A DNA stretch of 64,000 nucleotides from Chrysophaeum taylorii (GCA_029834535.1 JAQMWT010000383.1:25101-89100), one strand, 5' to 3'. Numbered from the stretch's first letter, positions 41,787-52,837 are shown. A program made the numbers and translations. Notes: generated by a model from the sequence alone, not told the origin.

Positions 41787-44700
41787 CTAGCGGTGTGCGG
41801 CAGTGAGATTCGGTGGAATGCTGAGAGCAGAGCGCGTGTCCAACCTGTGGAGATTGGGGTTATCCTCGCGGGTGCTACGGAAAGCGTCGACTGGGTGCGA
41901 ATCGCAATGGCGGCTGTTGGGCTCAGAGTTCTGCAAGATGGAACCTGCAGTGCGAACGGAGAGGAGCGAACCGGGTGCGTCATAAGAGCGTAATACGCTA
42001 GTGCAGTCTGAGCTGTGTCCGAAGCATGATTCTGATAGCAATGTCGACAGATGCGAGATATGATCAGAACTGGACGAGGATTTCGCGTGAAGTTGTGTTG
42101 TAACCGAACCATAGTGGTGCAGAGCTTCAACGTCAAGCATGGTGCTGGGAGGGACGTGAAAAGAGGTGAGCAAAGGACTCTGCGTGCGGCTATCATTTGG
42201 TGGCGGGCATTTATTGCGCGAGACTGGCGATAACTGCGACGTGTGGCTTTGGCGTGACAGAACTTCGTTTGCATATGGCAGCATGCAGGATAAAATCGAG
42301 CGAGGGTGGAATGCTGAAACTTGAGAGGTGTGACCTGCAAGAGACTGACGGAAGAGCGTGGGAGGCTCTGAATTGCATTGATGACGGAACTTAGTGTCAT
42401 CACAAATCGTCGGGGATTTGGTCGTCGGGAGTCGCGTTGAAGCGGGGAGGAACGACGAATGCTCATCAGGTCTTGGCGTGTGACAGAGGTCCTTAGAAAG
42501 AGGGACTTCGGTACGTGCCTTGAATTGAGTTCCGATGTAGCCAGAGTAGCCATAGGAGGCATGACTGATACGAATCGAAACGAATCTTGTCGTCGGTGGA
42601 AAACTAATGCGCCCTCGTAATTCGAACTGGGTGAAATCTCCGAATTGCCGGTGAGACCGAGAGACCATGATTGCGAAACGAGCGCAGAGCCGGGCGGCGG
42701 TCGGAGGAGGCGCCTCAGCGGTGGCTGAGACGACAGTGTCCTGCGTATCATGAATCAAAAGGTGTTCGGGCATCGTACTGTGCGACAAGCGAGCGTGCGT
42801 CTCAGTTGACTGTGAGTGTACCATGGGTATGGCGCAATGTTTGTAGTCTAAACCGAGAGGGGCGGTGAGCGTGCCGTCGCGAGTGCATAGGAGCCTGTGC
42901 GGTGTCTGGGCTTTAATCGGAATATGACATATGACGTCATACAAAGCGATGGGAGCTGAATCAGACGTGATGGGACTGGCTAGTAGTGCCGGGAGCAGCA
43001 TGTCGGGGGTAGCGCTCAGAGATGAGGGTGGAACGCAGTCCACTTCTATCTTGGTTGCCGTGTGTCGCGGTACTATGGGCGTAAACAAATGACATGAAGT
43101 AAATGCTTGTGTCCCAAACGAGAATGCGGTTATAGTCGCATGGGAAGGTTGCATTTTGTCTCTGCTGCAGTCAAAAGCTTTGGAGGAAACCAATGGAGAA
43201 ACCACGAGCACATGGGTGGCGTCTGGTGGCCAAAGTTCCTGTGGGTGTGGTTGAGGTGACTCCAAAGTAGGATTCCTTCTTGGGTATGACTCAAGCGTTG
43301 CGATGAGTTCATGCTCGAGATCATAGTCGTCCATTAGATGACTTGAGGTGGTCGCGAATGAGCGATACGTCGACCTGGTGTCAGGGGAGACCGAGGTGGT
43401 GCAGTGACCTGACTGGCTGAGGTAGCCGTGCTGGTAAGATTCCAGCGGGTGCGCATAACTCTGCAGAGTGCTGACATTGGCTTGTGCCTGATCTGCAGTC
43501 GTGCAGGGAGGCGAGATCGTCTGTGCTAATACGGATTGCAGCGACAGGGAAGGGTCAGGTGCCTGGGAGGCTGAGAGGCGGCCTTTGTCTTCCAGAGGCG
43601 AAGGGGTCAAGCAAAGCTGTAGCTTCGTCTCGTCGTGATCGGACAGGCGCAATGAGCTTGTGCGCATGATCGTGGTGCGCTTACCTGAGTCTTCATGATG
43701 TACCTTTGTGTCCTGTGGTGGTGCTTCTGCGAGCGGGACATATCTTGAGGATTGGTCCATCGGATGGGGTGCATCAGCTATGAATGAGACAGGAGCCAGT
43801 AGCAGTGCAAGGTCAGGTGACAGAGCGTTTGCGTGGTCGAGTAATTGAGCGTTGGACCTGATCATCGCGGTCTCCTCGTCGCATGGCGACAAGCTTGATG
43901 GTCACTCTCCGCCGACCGACCTTTCGGCGCTCCTCGTCTACAGGCCCGTGATTCCGGACTGGCACCTGTCGGTCCGGCCTGGCTCCCATGCTCGGGAGAG
44001 GTCTGAAGTTAGTTAGTTAGTTAGTTAGGACCTGAGCATCGTCTGCATAGTCTGGAACCGTGCTGTGCAGTTGGTTTGCGTTGTCTCGTCTGCTACATCA
44101 ATGAGCTGGCTGGTGTAGCTGGCCGTTGTGGTCTTATCTTTCGTCTTGTGGTCCAATAGAGACTGCGAGATAGTACTGGTTGCTATGTGCGAGACTTTAA
44201 GTAGCTGTCGAGCAGCTGTTGAGAGCTGAGTGCTGTCTTGTCTGGCAGTTTCTGTGGCTTTGGAGTTCCAGAGACATGATTGCGCAGCTTCAGACGTCTT
44301 GGCATTGGGGATTGCCATAAAGTAACTCGTAAGTTCAAAGTCGAACGTCGGAAAATGCATCGAAAGACCTGTGAGGTCACCAATTGAAATACGCCCTCGT
44401 AAGGCGTGCGCGACGTGGTGCGGGCGCGAGCGACTTATGTTGGTGATCTGAAGGTCGTGAGATATGTTGCAGCGCGGAGTGTCGGTGGAAATGACGAGTG
44501 TCGTGGTGTTATAGGCGGTGACACGGAGAGCATCAAAAAGCGTGTCATGCTCCAAGAGCGAAAGCGCGTGATGCGGGTGGTCCGAAGTCAGTGCCAAAAG
44601 GAGTATGGCTCGCGGCTGACCTGTCTGCAAGATAGGGCAGATGGGCGCGTGAGCTGAGATCCCGTGGTGGAGAGTATCCGGCGTGAAATGCTTGGGGTCC

Positions 44701-46319
44701 AGTGCGGGAATTCGAAAAGGAGGAACGCCGAAGGAGAGTGCAGTAGAGCCAAGGGCGATGAAAGGGCCAGTCCTGCTGGGTGCATCCTTAATGGCGGAGA
44801 TGTTGGGACCAGAGCAGTGAGTGCCGTAGTGACCAGGGTTGCCCTTAGGCGTGTGGAACATTCGAAGGTGCGGGCATGTGACATGCGTCCTCAAATGAGG
44901 AGTGACGTGCTGAGCGATAAGACGCTTCTGAGGGAGCCAACGTACGTGACTTGGGTGCATGTGTGTGGTGGAGCCGGCAGCTGGCGTGGAACGTTTGTCG
45001 TGCATTCCAGTGATGCGACAATGCTTACAGAAGTGGTTCAGTTGGTGCGAGTCTGTGCATAGTGCGCGGAGAATGTTTCCTGGGAGCGCAACGTCGATTT
45101 TCCGTAGGCAGCGCAAGCGTGTGGCGTCCAGAAGAGAGCGATGCAAGGGGACATACAGGACCGAAGTGGTCGCAATGGAATCGTGCATAGTTTGCGGCTG
45201 ATCGGGTCGTTCAGAACTCTCGAAATCTTTGTCTGTTACTGCAGCCATGGGAAAAGGTTTCCAGAGGTTTGGTCGCGGTGAGACATAAGGATCGGCAGCC
45301 GAAAGGATTGCGTCCTCTGACCGAAAGTTGGGGAGCGGGTGATCAGGTGCTGCGACTGGTGCTCGTGCGAAGACATCCATCAAATCGTTACACGGTGGTC
45401 CCAGATGGGTCCATGCAACCTGCTGGGCAGTGTCATCCAGTGCATCCAACCGAGAAGGTGGGTGGTGGGTGCAGCAGCAAGCGCCGGTGAGCAGCAGTGC
45501 GCGCCTGTCTTCGAGGAGGGGATGCGGCGAGGCGGAACCAGCTTCGAAGTGATCGGGAGCTGCCGATCGAGAGATATCGAACAAGGCGGGAGTGCCTGGT
45601 GAATCTGAGCTGATACCTGCAGGTGCGGTGAGTGCCTGCGAGTATGGTGACCGTGGGACCGTTGACAGCGTGTCTTGTCCTTGTGGATTCGGCATTGCGG
45701 GGTCATTGGTGGTGCTTGGATCAGGCGGCTGATCTGGAATGGTCGAGGAGACCATCTTCGAGACTAGTGAAGTGGGTCTTGTTTCTTTGCTGTATGCATC
45801 ATACCAGGTGGCTGAATCGGAGGGGATGTTGTCAGTGGCCTGCGGCTCTTGTGCCCGGTGCATGGAATACAGCGGAGCCTTAGGTTCTTGGGTGTGGTTG
45901 CCATAGTCGATGTAGGCATAATACTCGGGAACATCTCGAAGTGTATTGTTCTTTGGCTTGTCGAAAGTGGGATCGAGGTGGCTTGGTGTTCCTTCGACAA
46001 GACTGCTTCCTGGGCCGTTGTGCCCGAAGAGATAAGAAGCCCTTATGCATGTCTTAGCAGCAGGATGGTGAGCATGACCATCTGGCAAAGAGCTGACTTT
46101 TGATAGTTCGGAACTGGCAAAGAGCTGACTTTTGATAGTTCGGAACTTGTCGACTCTTGATGTGAGTGGTCTTGATTCTTGGTGGGACTTTGCACGTGGT
46201 GATCGTCGCTGGTGGTAGGGGTACGGTCGCCGGTGTTGAATGTGCGCCCTCGCAACTCGGACGCGGGGATGTGGTCGAGTTGGAATGAACCAGGTAGCTG
46301 ATAAGGCGAGCGGGTGCAA
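41787..46319 (-). pseudogene. X-B giant ORF, main part
   Basis: The frame 46319-44025 (764 codons) and the frame 43892-41787 (701 codons) are the same frame, separated only by the 174-bp insertion, whose tail supplies the stop. Joined with 46326-47312 this is about 1,780 codons in one frame. The product is rich in Ser, Thr, Pro and His with few long hydrophobic stretches. Landmarks: LFGHNGPGSSLVEG, VALPGNILRALCTDSHQL, LRGRISIGDLTGLSMHF, YDVICHIPIKAQTPHRL, GDFTQFELRGRISFPPTTR. I find no protease, integrase, RT, RNase H, transposase or methyltransferase motif. Function unknown. Confidence 0.62.
43868..44027 (+). mobile_element. SINE-like insertion with (GTTA)n tail
   Basis: 160 bp present in X-B and absent from X-A and X-C at the same place. 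Flanked by a 14-bp target duplication with one mismatch (43854-43867 and 44028-44041, GGACCTGAKCATCG). The 3' half (GGCTCCCATGCTCGGGAGAGG and the GTTA tail) matches the LINE 3' end at 39056-39128. The 5' half does not match that LINE, and I could not identify a clear tRNA or 5S head with A and B boxes. Repeat plus insert total 174 bp, a multiple of three. Confidence 0.78.
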
Positions 46320-46325
46320 ATGGGT

Positions 46326-47312
46326 TCAGGGGGTGCCGAAGATGCGAAGAGTGAGTGCGTAGAGGAGGAGGGGCCAGAGATGGCGGGGTGTTGAGAACAG
46401 ATAGGTGGAGTGGGTTGGTGAACCAGGAGAACCGGGTCCAGGGGGTCCGTGGAGGTGGTGATGATACTCGGGGAGAATCGGGGGAGAGGCATTGGAGGTT
46501 GGTTCGGAAGGGGATGAGGGTTGGTTGTAGATGGGGAAAGGAGGTGAAAGATGCGATGCAGCATCTTGGGTGGGGTGGGTGGCATCCAATGAGGTAAGAA
46601 TGGTTTGGAGGTGGTGGGAGCTGCGGATGTTAGCGTGGGCAGTTTCGAGTGCCTCGAGCTGGGTGTGGGTTATATGGAGTTCGGCTTGGGTGGAGACCAG
46701 TTCGTCGGCTTGGATGGCGAGCTGGGAAGTGGCGAAAGCCAGGGCGGCGTCGGTGATGTTGAGTTTGGCGGCTGTGGAGGACAAAGCATAATCCCTGCGA
46801 ATGAGCGTGGCCTTAGTTGCTGCGAATTCAGCGGTTTGGGAGCGGAATGCAGCCATAGTGGTGGCCAACTCGCGTTGGAGCGCAGACGGAGGTGCGTTGG
46901 AACTTGGAGAAAGGAGGTGGAGTGTTGCTTGAGTGGGGACGGAGGAATGGTCGTAGTCGTGGAATGCATAGTCACGCGGGTGGAGGGGCAAATCGTAGGA
47001 ACAGCGACTTTCGAAAGGTGAGGAAGGTCTGTCAGGAGGGTGCGATGGTTGGGCGGCAGGAACTTGAGCCGCGGTGGGGGCTTGGTCAGGGATGAAGGTG
47101 CCGGGGCCGTCATGGCCGTATATGGCATGATCATCAAGGAGATGAGTGGTGCGGCGGGGGGGTTGACGAGGATGTTGGGGAACTTGGATAGGTGGTGGAG
47201 CGGGAGTCGCCGATAGTGGGGAGTTAGGCTCCAGTGAAGGAGGTGGAGGCTCCGGTGGGGTTGGCGGAGTGAAGGGAGTAGTGTTTAGTGGTGGTGGTGG
47301 TGGAGTGTTCAA
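46326..47312 (-). CDS. X-B gag-like segment
   Basis: Open for 328 codons. A Pro-rich region with YGHDGPGTFIPDQAPTAAQ precedes a strong coiled coil (FRSQTAEFAATKATLIRRDY, LAIQADELVSTQAELHITHT). The end, LRIFGTP then TGA, is a point nonsense mutation: copy A reads CGA at this codon and continues into the next segment. So in the intact element this is the front of one long polyprotein. No known domain beyond the coiled coil; an assembly role is inferred. Confidence 0.55.
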   Translation of the reverse strand: MNTPPPPPLNTTPFTPPTPPEPPPPSLEPNSPLSATPAPPPIQVPQHPRQPPRRTTHLLDDHAIYGHDGPGTFIPDQAPTAAQVPAAQPSHPPDRPSSPFESRCSYDLPLHPRDYAFHDYDHSSVPTQATLHLLSPSSNAPPSALQRELATTMAAFRSQTAEFAATKATLIRRDYALSSTAAKLNITDAALAFATSQLAIQADELVSTQAELHITHTQLEALETAHANIRSSHHLQTILTSLDATHPTQDAASHLSPPFPIYNQPSSPSEPTSNASPPILPEYHHHLHGPPGPGSPGSPTHSTYLFSTPRHLWPLLLYALTLRIFGTP

Positions 47313-47357
47313 TATTGCTGGTGCGATATTCGATGGGAGTTAGGCTCCAGTGAAGGA

Positions 47358-47565
47358 TGGTCGCGGTCAAAAGTCTTCGAAATGATGTCGATCAAGGGTC
47401 CGTGGGTGCGGCCCACACAACGAGGCCCCGTTGGCGTCAGTATTTACGTCCATACACCTGGTGTCGGTGTTGATGCCGCTGTGGGGGCGAGGTTTAGGAG
47501 TCAACTCAAAGGAGAAAGGGCGGAGCGTGCACTGAATACAGGCAGCTTAGATTGGCGGGAGTCCG
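47358..47565. other. Unassigned spacer between X-B and X-C
   Basis: No coding region recognised. It shares a 17-bp word (GCAGCTTAGATTGGCGG) with 12435-12451. Confidence 0.4.
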
Positions 47566-47753
47566 TAGAGAACAGTAAAAATCACTGTGCCTCTGGTAGA
47601 GAATGGTGGCAGTGGTAGTGCTGCCTTTCGTCCTGTCCTCTAACGACACAAAAAGCAGCACGGTGTGCGACACAGCGATTTAGTGGTTGTAGGTATGAAT
47701 GTGAGGTTAAGAGGGGGGGGGTTCCTAACCCTAAATGGAATTTTCTATCTCTA
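47566..47753 (-). repeat. X-C 3' LTR (188 bp)
   Basis: TAGAGA...TCTCTA ends, nearly identical to the X-A and X-B LTRs; CGCCCTCG (plus strand) abuts it at 47754-47761. Confidence 0.85.
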
Positions 47754-48099
47754 CGCCCTCGCTGATTGAACTCGGTGATGAGCGAAATCTAGGACAAACA
47801 AAACAAATGTCTGGCCAAGACAAATGGATGTCGAGTCGTGAGGAGGCGTTGAAGGAAAGTGTGCGAAGTGCATGAAAGAGATAGAGGAAAACGAAACGCA
47901 GGTGGTGTGTGAATTGAGAAAGGAGAAAGAGCGGATGATCAAAGAAAGGAAAAAGCATCGATCGTGAGTCAGAAGAAAAGTGGAGGAAGATGCTAAGTAG
48001 GCTAACGATGAAGTATGGCGAGTGTTGTGCGAGAGATCAGATCATCATCTTGGTCGGTGGCTAATGATATAGGGGACGGTGTGTGCCGGTGGATAAATC

Positions 48100-50238
48100 C
48101 TAAGTGTCAGGGGGAGCATCTGAGTAGAGCGAGTGGTCTAACGAATAATAACAGGAGGGATCATGGGTCAGGCAGTCGGGAATTGTGCAGCAGACCAATG
48201 GTTGATCGAAAGGCGAATAATGAGAGTGGCCGTAGGGATGAGATTCTATTGTGGCTAATGTTAGGCTAGTAAAGATTTGACGATGTGACGGAGCGCCAGC
48301 GTGATCCCATGAAGAGATATGACCATTTAACCAAATCAGTTTCGACATGGTAAGGTAATCGCCGTAATGAGAGCGAGCAAGGCGGAGCTGTTTCTGGAAG
48401 ATGAGGGAACCAGAATTGCCTGTCACATACGTGTCAAAGCTGTTGTCCTGAGTGTAGCGTGGGACAGCTGAAGCTAGGCTATGAGCGTCTAAAATAATAT
48501 GCGGATAATAGTAGCGATGAGGATATCGGGATAAAGTTGTCTGGGGGTGGCCATAAACATGAAAACTCAAAATTTGCTGTAGCTTGGGTTCGTAGTCTCG
48601 TGTAAGTCGCCGGTGGCTATCATCGAAAGATGATTGGGCGGAGACTGAGGTTTGCGAGTGTATCGCGTATGATTGTGGATACAGGCGGGTGTCCTGTGCT
48701 GACGAGGCGGTGCCTCGTGCAGAAAATGCAGAAGGGTCGGACAACAGAAGAGAATGCCTGAAGGCGATGGACTGCTTGAAGATAGTGTCCGTGCCAGGGG
48801 GAGAGTTCACTTCGAAGATATGGTCAAAGTCGCATCTTTTGTGTTCTGTTCGATAAGGTAATCCTGAACTGTGACAATCGACTGATCTATTCATTTCATG
48901 TCCGGAGTCGTTGACATCAGAATCAAACGAAGCGTTTTCACCAGAATCAAACTTCCCTTGATGTACAAGCGCGAGAGAGCGTGGTGCATCCCTGGTGAAT
49001 CGTGCAGTGACTGAAAGGGGAGACATTCGACAGAAGGGTGTTGTCGATATGCGAGAGCTGTACAGTATACAACGTGTAGGGCGCGTATGTTTCAAGAGAG
49101 GATTGATCTGTGGACGGGGGATGTCCGAAGAATGAGCACGATGTGAGGTCCTGTCCATAATGCGAGAACTGTCCGATAATGGATCATGCGAGATTGTGGC
49201 TAGCAGCGAGTGTGTGGGAATGAAGTAAATAGTCATGGCAGTTAACTTCCCTTGATTCGTAACACAACTGGGTGGGGCTAGCGGTGTGCGGCAGTGAGAT
49301 GCGGTGGGATGCTTAGAGCAGAGCGCGTGTCCAACCTGTGGAGATTGGGGGTTATCCTCGCGGGTGCTACGGAAAGCGTCGGCTGGGTGCGAATCGCAAT
49401 GGCGGCTGTTGGACTCAGAGTTCTGCAAGATGGAACCTGCAGTGCGAACGGAGAGGAGCGAACCGAGTGCGTCATAGGAGCGTAATACGCTAGTGCTGTC
49501 TGAGCTGTGTCCGAAGCATGATTCCGATAACAATGTCGACAGATGCGAGATATGATCAGAACTGGACGAGGATTTCGCGTGAAGTTGTGTTGTAACCGAA
49601 CCATAGTGGTGCAGAGCTTCAACGTCAAGCATAGTGCTGGGAGGGACGTGAAGAGAGGTGAGTAAAGGACTCTGCGTGCGGCTATCATTTGGTGGCGGGC
49701 ATTTATTGCGCGAGACTGGCGATAACTGCGAAGTGTGGCGTTGGCTGAACTTCGTTTGCATATGGCAGCATGCTGGATAAAATCGAGCGAGGGTGGAATG
49801 CTGAAACTTGAGAGGTGTGACCTGCGGGAGACTGACGGAGGAGCGTGGGAGGCTCTGAATTGCATTGATGACGGAACTTAGTGTCATCACAAATCGTCGG
49901 GGATTTGGTCGTCGGGAGTCGCGTTGAAGCGGGGAGGAACGACGAATACTCATCAGGTCTTGGCGTGTGACGGAGGTCCTTAGAAAGAGGGACTTCGGTA
50001 CGTGCCTTGAATTGTGTTCCGATGTAGCCAGAGTAGCCATAGGAGGCATGACTGATACGAATAGAAACGAATCTTGTCGTCGGTGGAAAATTAATGCGCC
50101 CTCGTAATTCGAACTGGGTGAAATCTTCGAATTGCCGGTGAGACCGAGAGACCATGATTGCGAAACGAGCGCGGAGCCGGGCGGCGGTCGGAGGAGGCGC
50201 TTCAGCGGTGGCTGAGACGACAGTGTTCTGCGTATCAT
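48100..50238 (-). CDS. X-C giant ORF, C-terminal part
   Basis: 712 codons in one frame, ending YSDAPPDT-stop. It covers what in X-B is split over two frames, and so shows that the C-terminal part belongs to the same polyprotein. Its first part (to about 49760) is read in another frame than in X-B because of a compensating pair of indels near 50495 (a G-run one base shorter) and near 49760. No known domain. Confidence 0.58.
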   Translation of the reverse strand: MIRRTLSSQPPLKRLLRPPPGSALVSQSWSLGLTGNSKISPSSNYEGALIFHRRQDSFLFVSVMPPMATLATSEHNSRHVPKSLFLRTSVTRQDLMSIRRSSPLQRDSRRPNPRRFVMTLSSVINAIQSLPRSSVSLPQVTPLKFQHSTLARFYPACCHMQTKFSQRHTSQLSPVSRNKCPPPNDSRTQSPLLTSLHVPPSTMLDVEALHHYGSVTTQLHAKSSSSSDHISHLSTLLSESCFGHSSDSTSVLRSYDALGSLLSVRTAGSILQNSESNSRHCDSHPADAFRSTREDNPQSPQVGHALCSKHPTASHCRTPLAPPSCVTNQGKLTAMTIYFIPTHSLLATISHDPLSDSSRIMDRTSHRAHSSDIPRPQINPLLKHTRPTRCILYSSRISTTPFCRMSPLSVTARFTRDAPRSLALVHQGKFDSGENASFDSDVNDSGHEMNRSVDCHSSGLPYRTEHKRCDFDHIFEVNSPPGTDTIFKQSIAFRHSLLLSDPSAFSARGTASSAQDTRLYPQSYAIHSQTSVSAQSSFDDSHRRLTRDYEPKLQQILSFHVYGHPQTTLSRYPHRYYYPHIILDAHSLASAVPRYTQDNSFDTYVTGNSGSLIFQKQLRLARSHYGDYLTMSKLIWLNGHISSWDHAGAPSHRQIFTSLTLATIESHPYGHSHYSPFDQPLVCCTIPDCLTHDPSCYYSLDHSLYSDAPPDT

Positions 50239-50466
50239 GAATCGAAAGGTGTTTGGGCATCGTACTGTGCGACAAGCGAGCGTGCGTCTCAGTTGACTGT
50301 GAGTGTACCATGGGTATGGCGCAATGTTTGTAGTCTAAACCGAGAGGGGCGGTGAGCGTGCCGTCGCGAGTGCATTGTAGCCTGTGCGGTGTCTGGGCTT
50401 TAATCGGAATATGACAGATGACGTCATACAAAGCGATGGGAGCTGAATCAGACGTGCTGGGACTGG

Positions 50467-52614
50467 CTAGTAGTGCCGGGAGCAGCATGTCGGGGTAGTG
50501 CTCGGAGATGAGGGTGGAACGCAGTCCACTTCTATCTTGGTTGCCGTGTGTCGCGGTACTATGGGCGTAAACAAATGACATGAAGTAAATGCTTGTGTCC
50601 CAAACGAGAATGCGGTTATAGTCGCATGGGGAGGTTTCATTTTGTCTCTGCTGCAGTCAAATGCTTTGGAGGAAACCAATGGAGAAACCATGAGCACATG
50701 GGTGGCGTCTGGTGGCCAAAGTTCCTGTGGGATTGGTTGAGGTGACTCCAAAGTAGGATTCCTTCTTGGGTATGACTCAAGCGTTGCAATGAGTTCATGC
50801 TCGAGATCATAGTCGTCCATTAGATGACTTGAGGTGGTCGCGAATGAGCGATACGTCGACCTGGTGTCAGGGGAGACCGAGGTGGTGCAGTGACCTGACT
50901 GGCTGAGGTAGCCGTGCTGGTACAATTCCAGCAGGTGCGCATAACTCTGCAGAGTGCTGACATTGGCTTGTGCCTGATCTGCAGTCGTGCAGGGAGGCGA
51001 GATCGTCTGTGCTAATGCGGATTGCAGCGACAGGGAAGGGTCAGGTGCCTGGGGGGCTGAGAGGCGGCCTTTGTCTTCCAGAGGCGAAGGGGTCAAGCAA
51101 AGCTGTAGCTTCGTCTCGTCGTGATCGGATAGGCGCAATGAGCTTGTGCGCATGATCGTGGTGCGCTTACCTGAGTCTTCATGATGTACCTCTGTGTCCT
51201 GTGGTGGTGCTTCTGCGAGCGGGACATATCTTAGGGATTGGTCCATCGGATGGGGTGCATCAGCTATGAATGAGACAGGAGCCAGTAGCAGTGCAAGGTC
51301 AGGTGACAGAACGTTTGCGTGGTCGAGTAATTGAGCGTTGGACCTGAGCATCGTCTGCATAGTCTGGAACCGTGCTGTGCAGTTGGTTTGCGTTGTCTCG
51401 TCTGCTACATCAATGAGCTGGCTGGTGTAGCTGGCCGTTGTGGTCTTATCTTTCGTCTTGTCGTCCAATAGAGACTGCGAGATAGTACTCGTTGCTATGT
51501 GCGAGACTTTAAGTAGCTGTTGAGCAGCTGTTGAGAGCTGAGTGCTCTCTTGTCTGGCAGTTTCTGTTGCTTTGGAGTTCCAGAGACATGATTGCGCAGC
51601 TTCAAACGTCTTGGCATTGGGGATTGCCATAAAGTAACTCGTAAGTTCAAAGTCGGACGTCGGAAAATGCATCGAAAGACCTGTGAGGTCACCAATTGAA
51701 ATGCGCCCTCGTAAGGCGTGCGCGACGTGGTGCGGGCGCGAGCGACGTATGTTGGTGATCTGAAGGTCGTGAGATTCGTTGCGGCGCGGAGTGTCGGTGG
51801 AAATGACGAGTGTCGTGGTGTTGGAGGCGGTGACGCGGAGAGCATCGAAAAGCGTGTCATGCTCCAAGAGCGAAGGCGCGTGATGCGGGTGGTCCGAAGT
51901 CAGTGCCAAAAGGAGTGTGGCTCGCGGCTGACCTGTCTGCAAGGTAGGGCAGATGGGCACGTGAGCTCAGATCCCGTGGTGGAGAGTATCCGGCCTGAAA
52001 TGCTTGGGGTCCAGTGCGGGAATTCGAAAAGAGGGGTTGCCGAAGGAGAGTGCAGTTGAACCAAAGGCGATGTAAGGGTCAGTCCTGCTGGGTGCGTCCT
52101 CAATAGCGGAGATGCTGGGACCAGAGCGGTGAGTGCCGTATTGACCAGTGTTGCCCTTAGGCGTGTAGAGCATTCGAAGGTGCGGGCATGTGACATGCGT
52201 CCTCAAATGAGGAGTGACGTGCTGAGCGATAAGACGCTTTTGAGGGAGGCGACGTACGTGACTTGGGTGCATATTTGTGGTGGAGCCGGCAGCTGGCGTG
52301 GAACGTTTGTCGTGCATTCCAGTGATGCGAAAATGCTTACAGAAGTGGGTCAGTTGGAGCGAATCTGTGCATAGTGCGCGGAGAATGTTTCCTGAGAGCG
52401 CAACGTCGATTTTCCGGAGGCAGCGCAAGCGTGTGGCGTCCAGAAGAGAGCCATGCAAGGGGACATACAGGACCGAAGTGGTCACAATGGAATCGTGCAT
52501 AGTTTGCGGCTGATCGGGTCGTTCAGATCTCTCGAAATCTGTGTCTGTTACTGCAGCCATGGGGGAAACTTTCCAGAGGCTTGGTCGCGGTGAGACATAA
52601 GGATCGGCAGTCAA
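50467..52614 (-). pseudogene. X-C giant ORF, middle part
   Basis: Frames 52614-51967 and 51960-50467 are the same frame, broken only by TGA at 51967-51969 where X-A and X-B have a Ser codon (HHGISAHAPIC). Segment order and landmarks are those of X-B (RLRCLRKIDVALSGNILRAL, HALRGRISIGDLTGLSMHF, CTARFQTMQTMLRSNAQLLD with no insertion). It ends at a frameshift near 50495. Unknown function. Confidence 0.6.
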
Positions 52615-52630
52615 AGGAGTGCGTCCTCTG

Positions 52631-52837
52631 TGCAGAGAAATCTGCTGCCTCTTACCCTTATCCGTCCGTTGAGAACGTGATCTCTTCCTTACCCTTCTTC
52701 TTCCTTTCTACACAATCAAATAGTCCTCTGATTTGTGCTTACGCTCATCATCATGGTCTAGCGCGTCCCGAGGTATGTAGCACTATACACTTTACCTTTC
52801 TCGTGTAGTTCTAGATGCCGCCTGTCGTGTTCTGAGG
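52631..52837 (+). repeat. Element E 5' LTR, at least the first 207 bp
   Basis: Matches 63794-64000 with very few differences. The LTR end and primer site upstream of gag could not be placed, so the true LTR is longer by an unknown amount. The region 52838-53464 holds the rest of the LTR and the leader. Confidence 0.85.

Larger units (their letters stand above)
39983..47357 (-). mobile_element. Element X, copy B (5' LTR lost)
   Basis: 3' LTR 39983-40167, polypurine-like CGTCCTCG complement at 40168-40175, then about 7.2 kb homologous to X-A and X-C. The 5' end is lost at about 47357 after a 23-bp local duplication (GGGAGTTAGGCTCCAGTG at about 47217 and 47335). A 174-bp short insertion lies at 43868. 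Confidence 0.85.
47566..52630 (-). mobile_element. Element X, copy C (interrupted by element E at its 5' side)
   Basis: 3' LTR 47566-47753. Homology to X-B runs to 52630 and stops exactly at the TG of the E LTR. The expected continuation (ACCGAAAGTTGGGG in X-B) should lie beyond the right window edge. Confidence 0.85.

Noticed and set aside
43868-44027. tRNA gene at the SINE-like head
   Set aside because: No cloverleaf or convincing A and B boxes could be found by eye.
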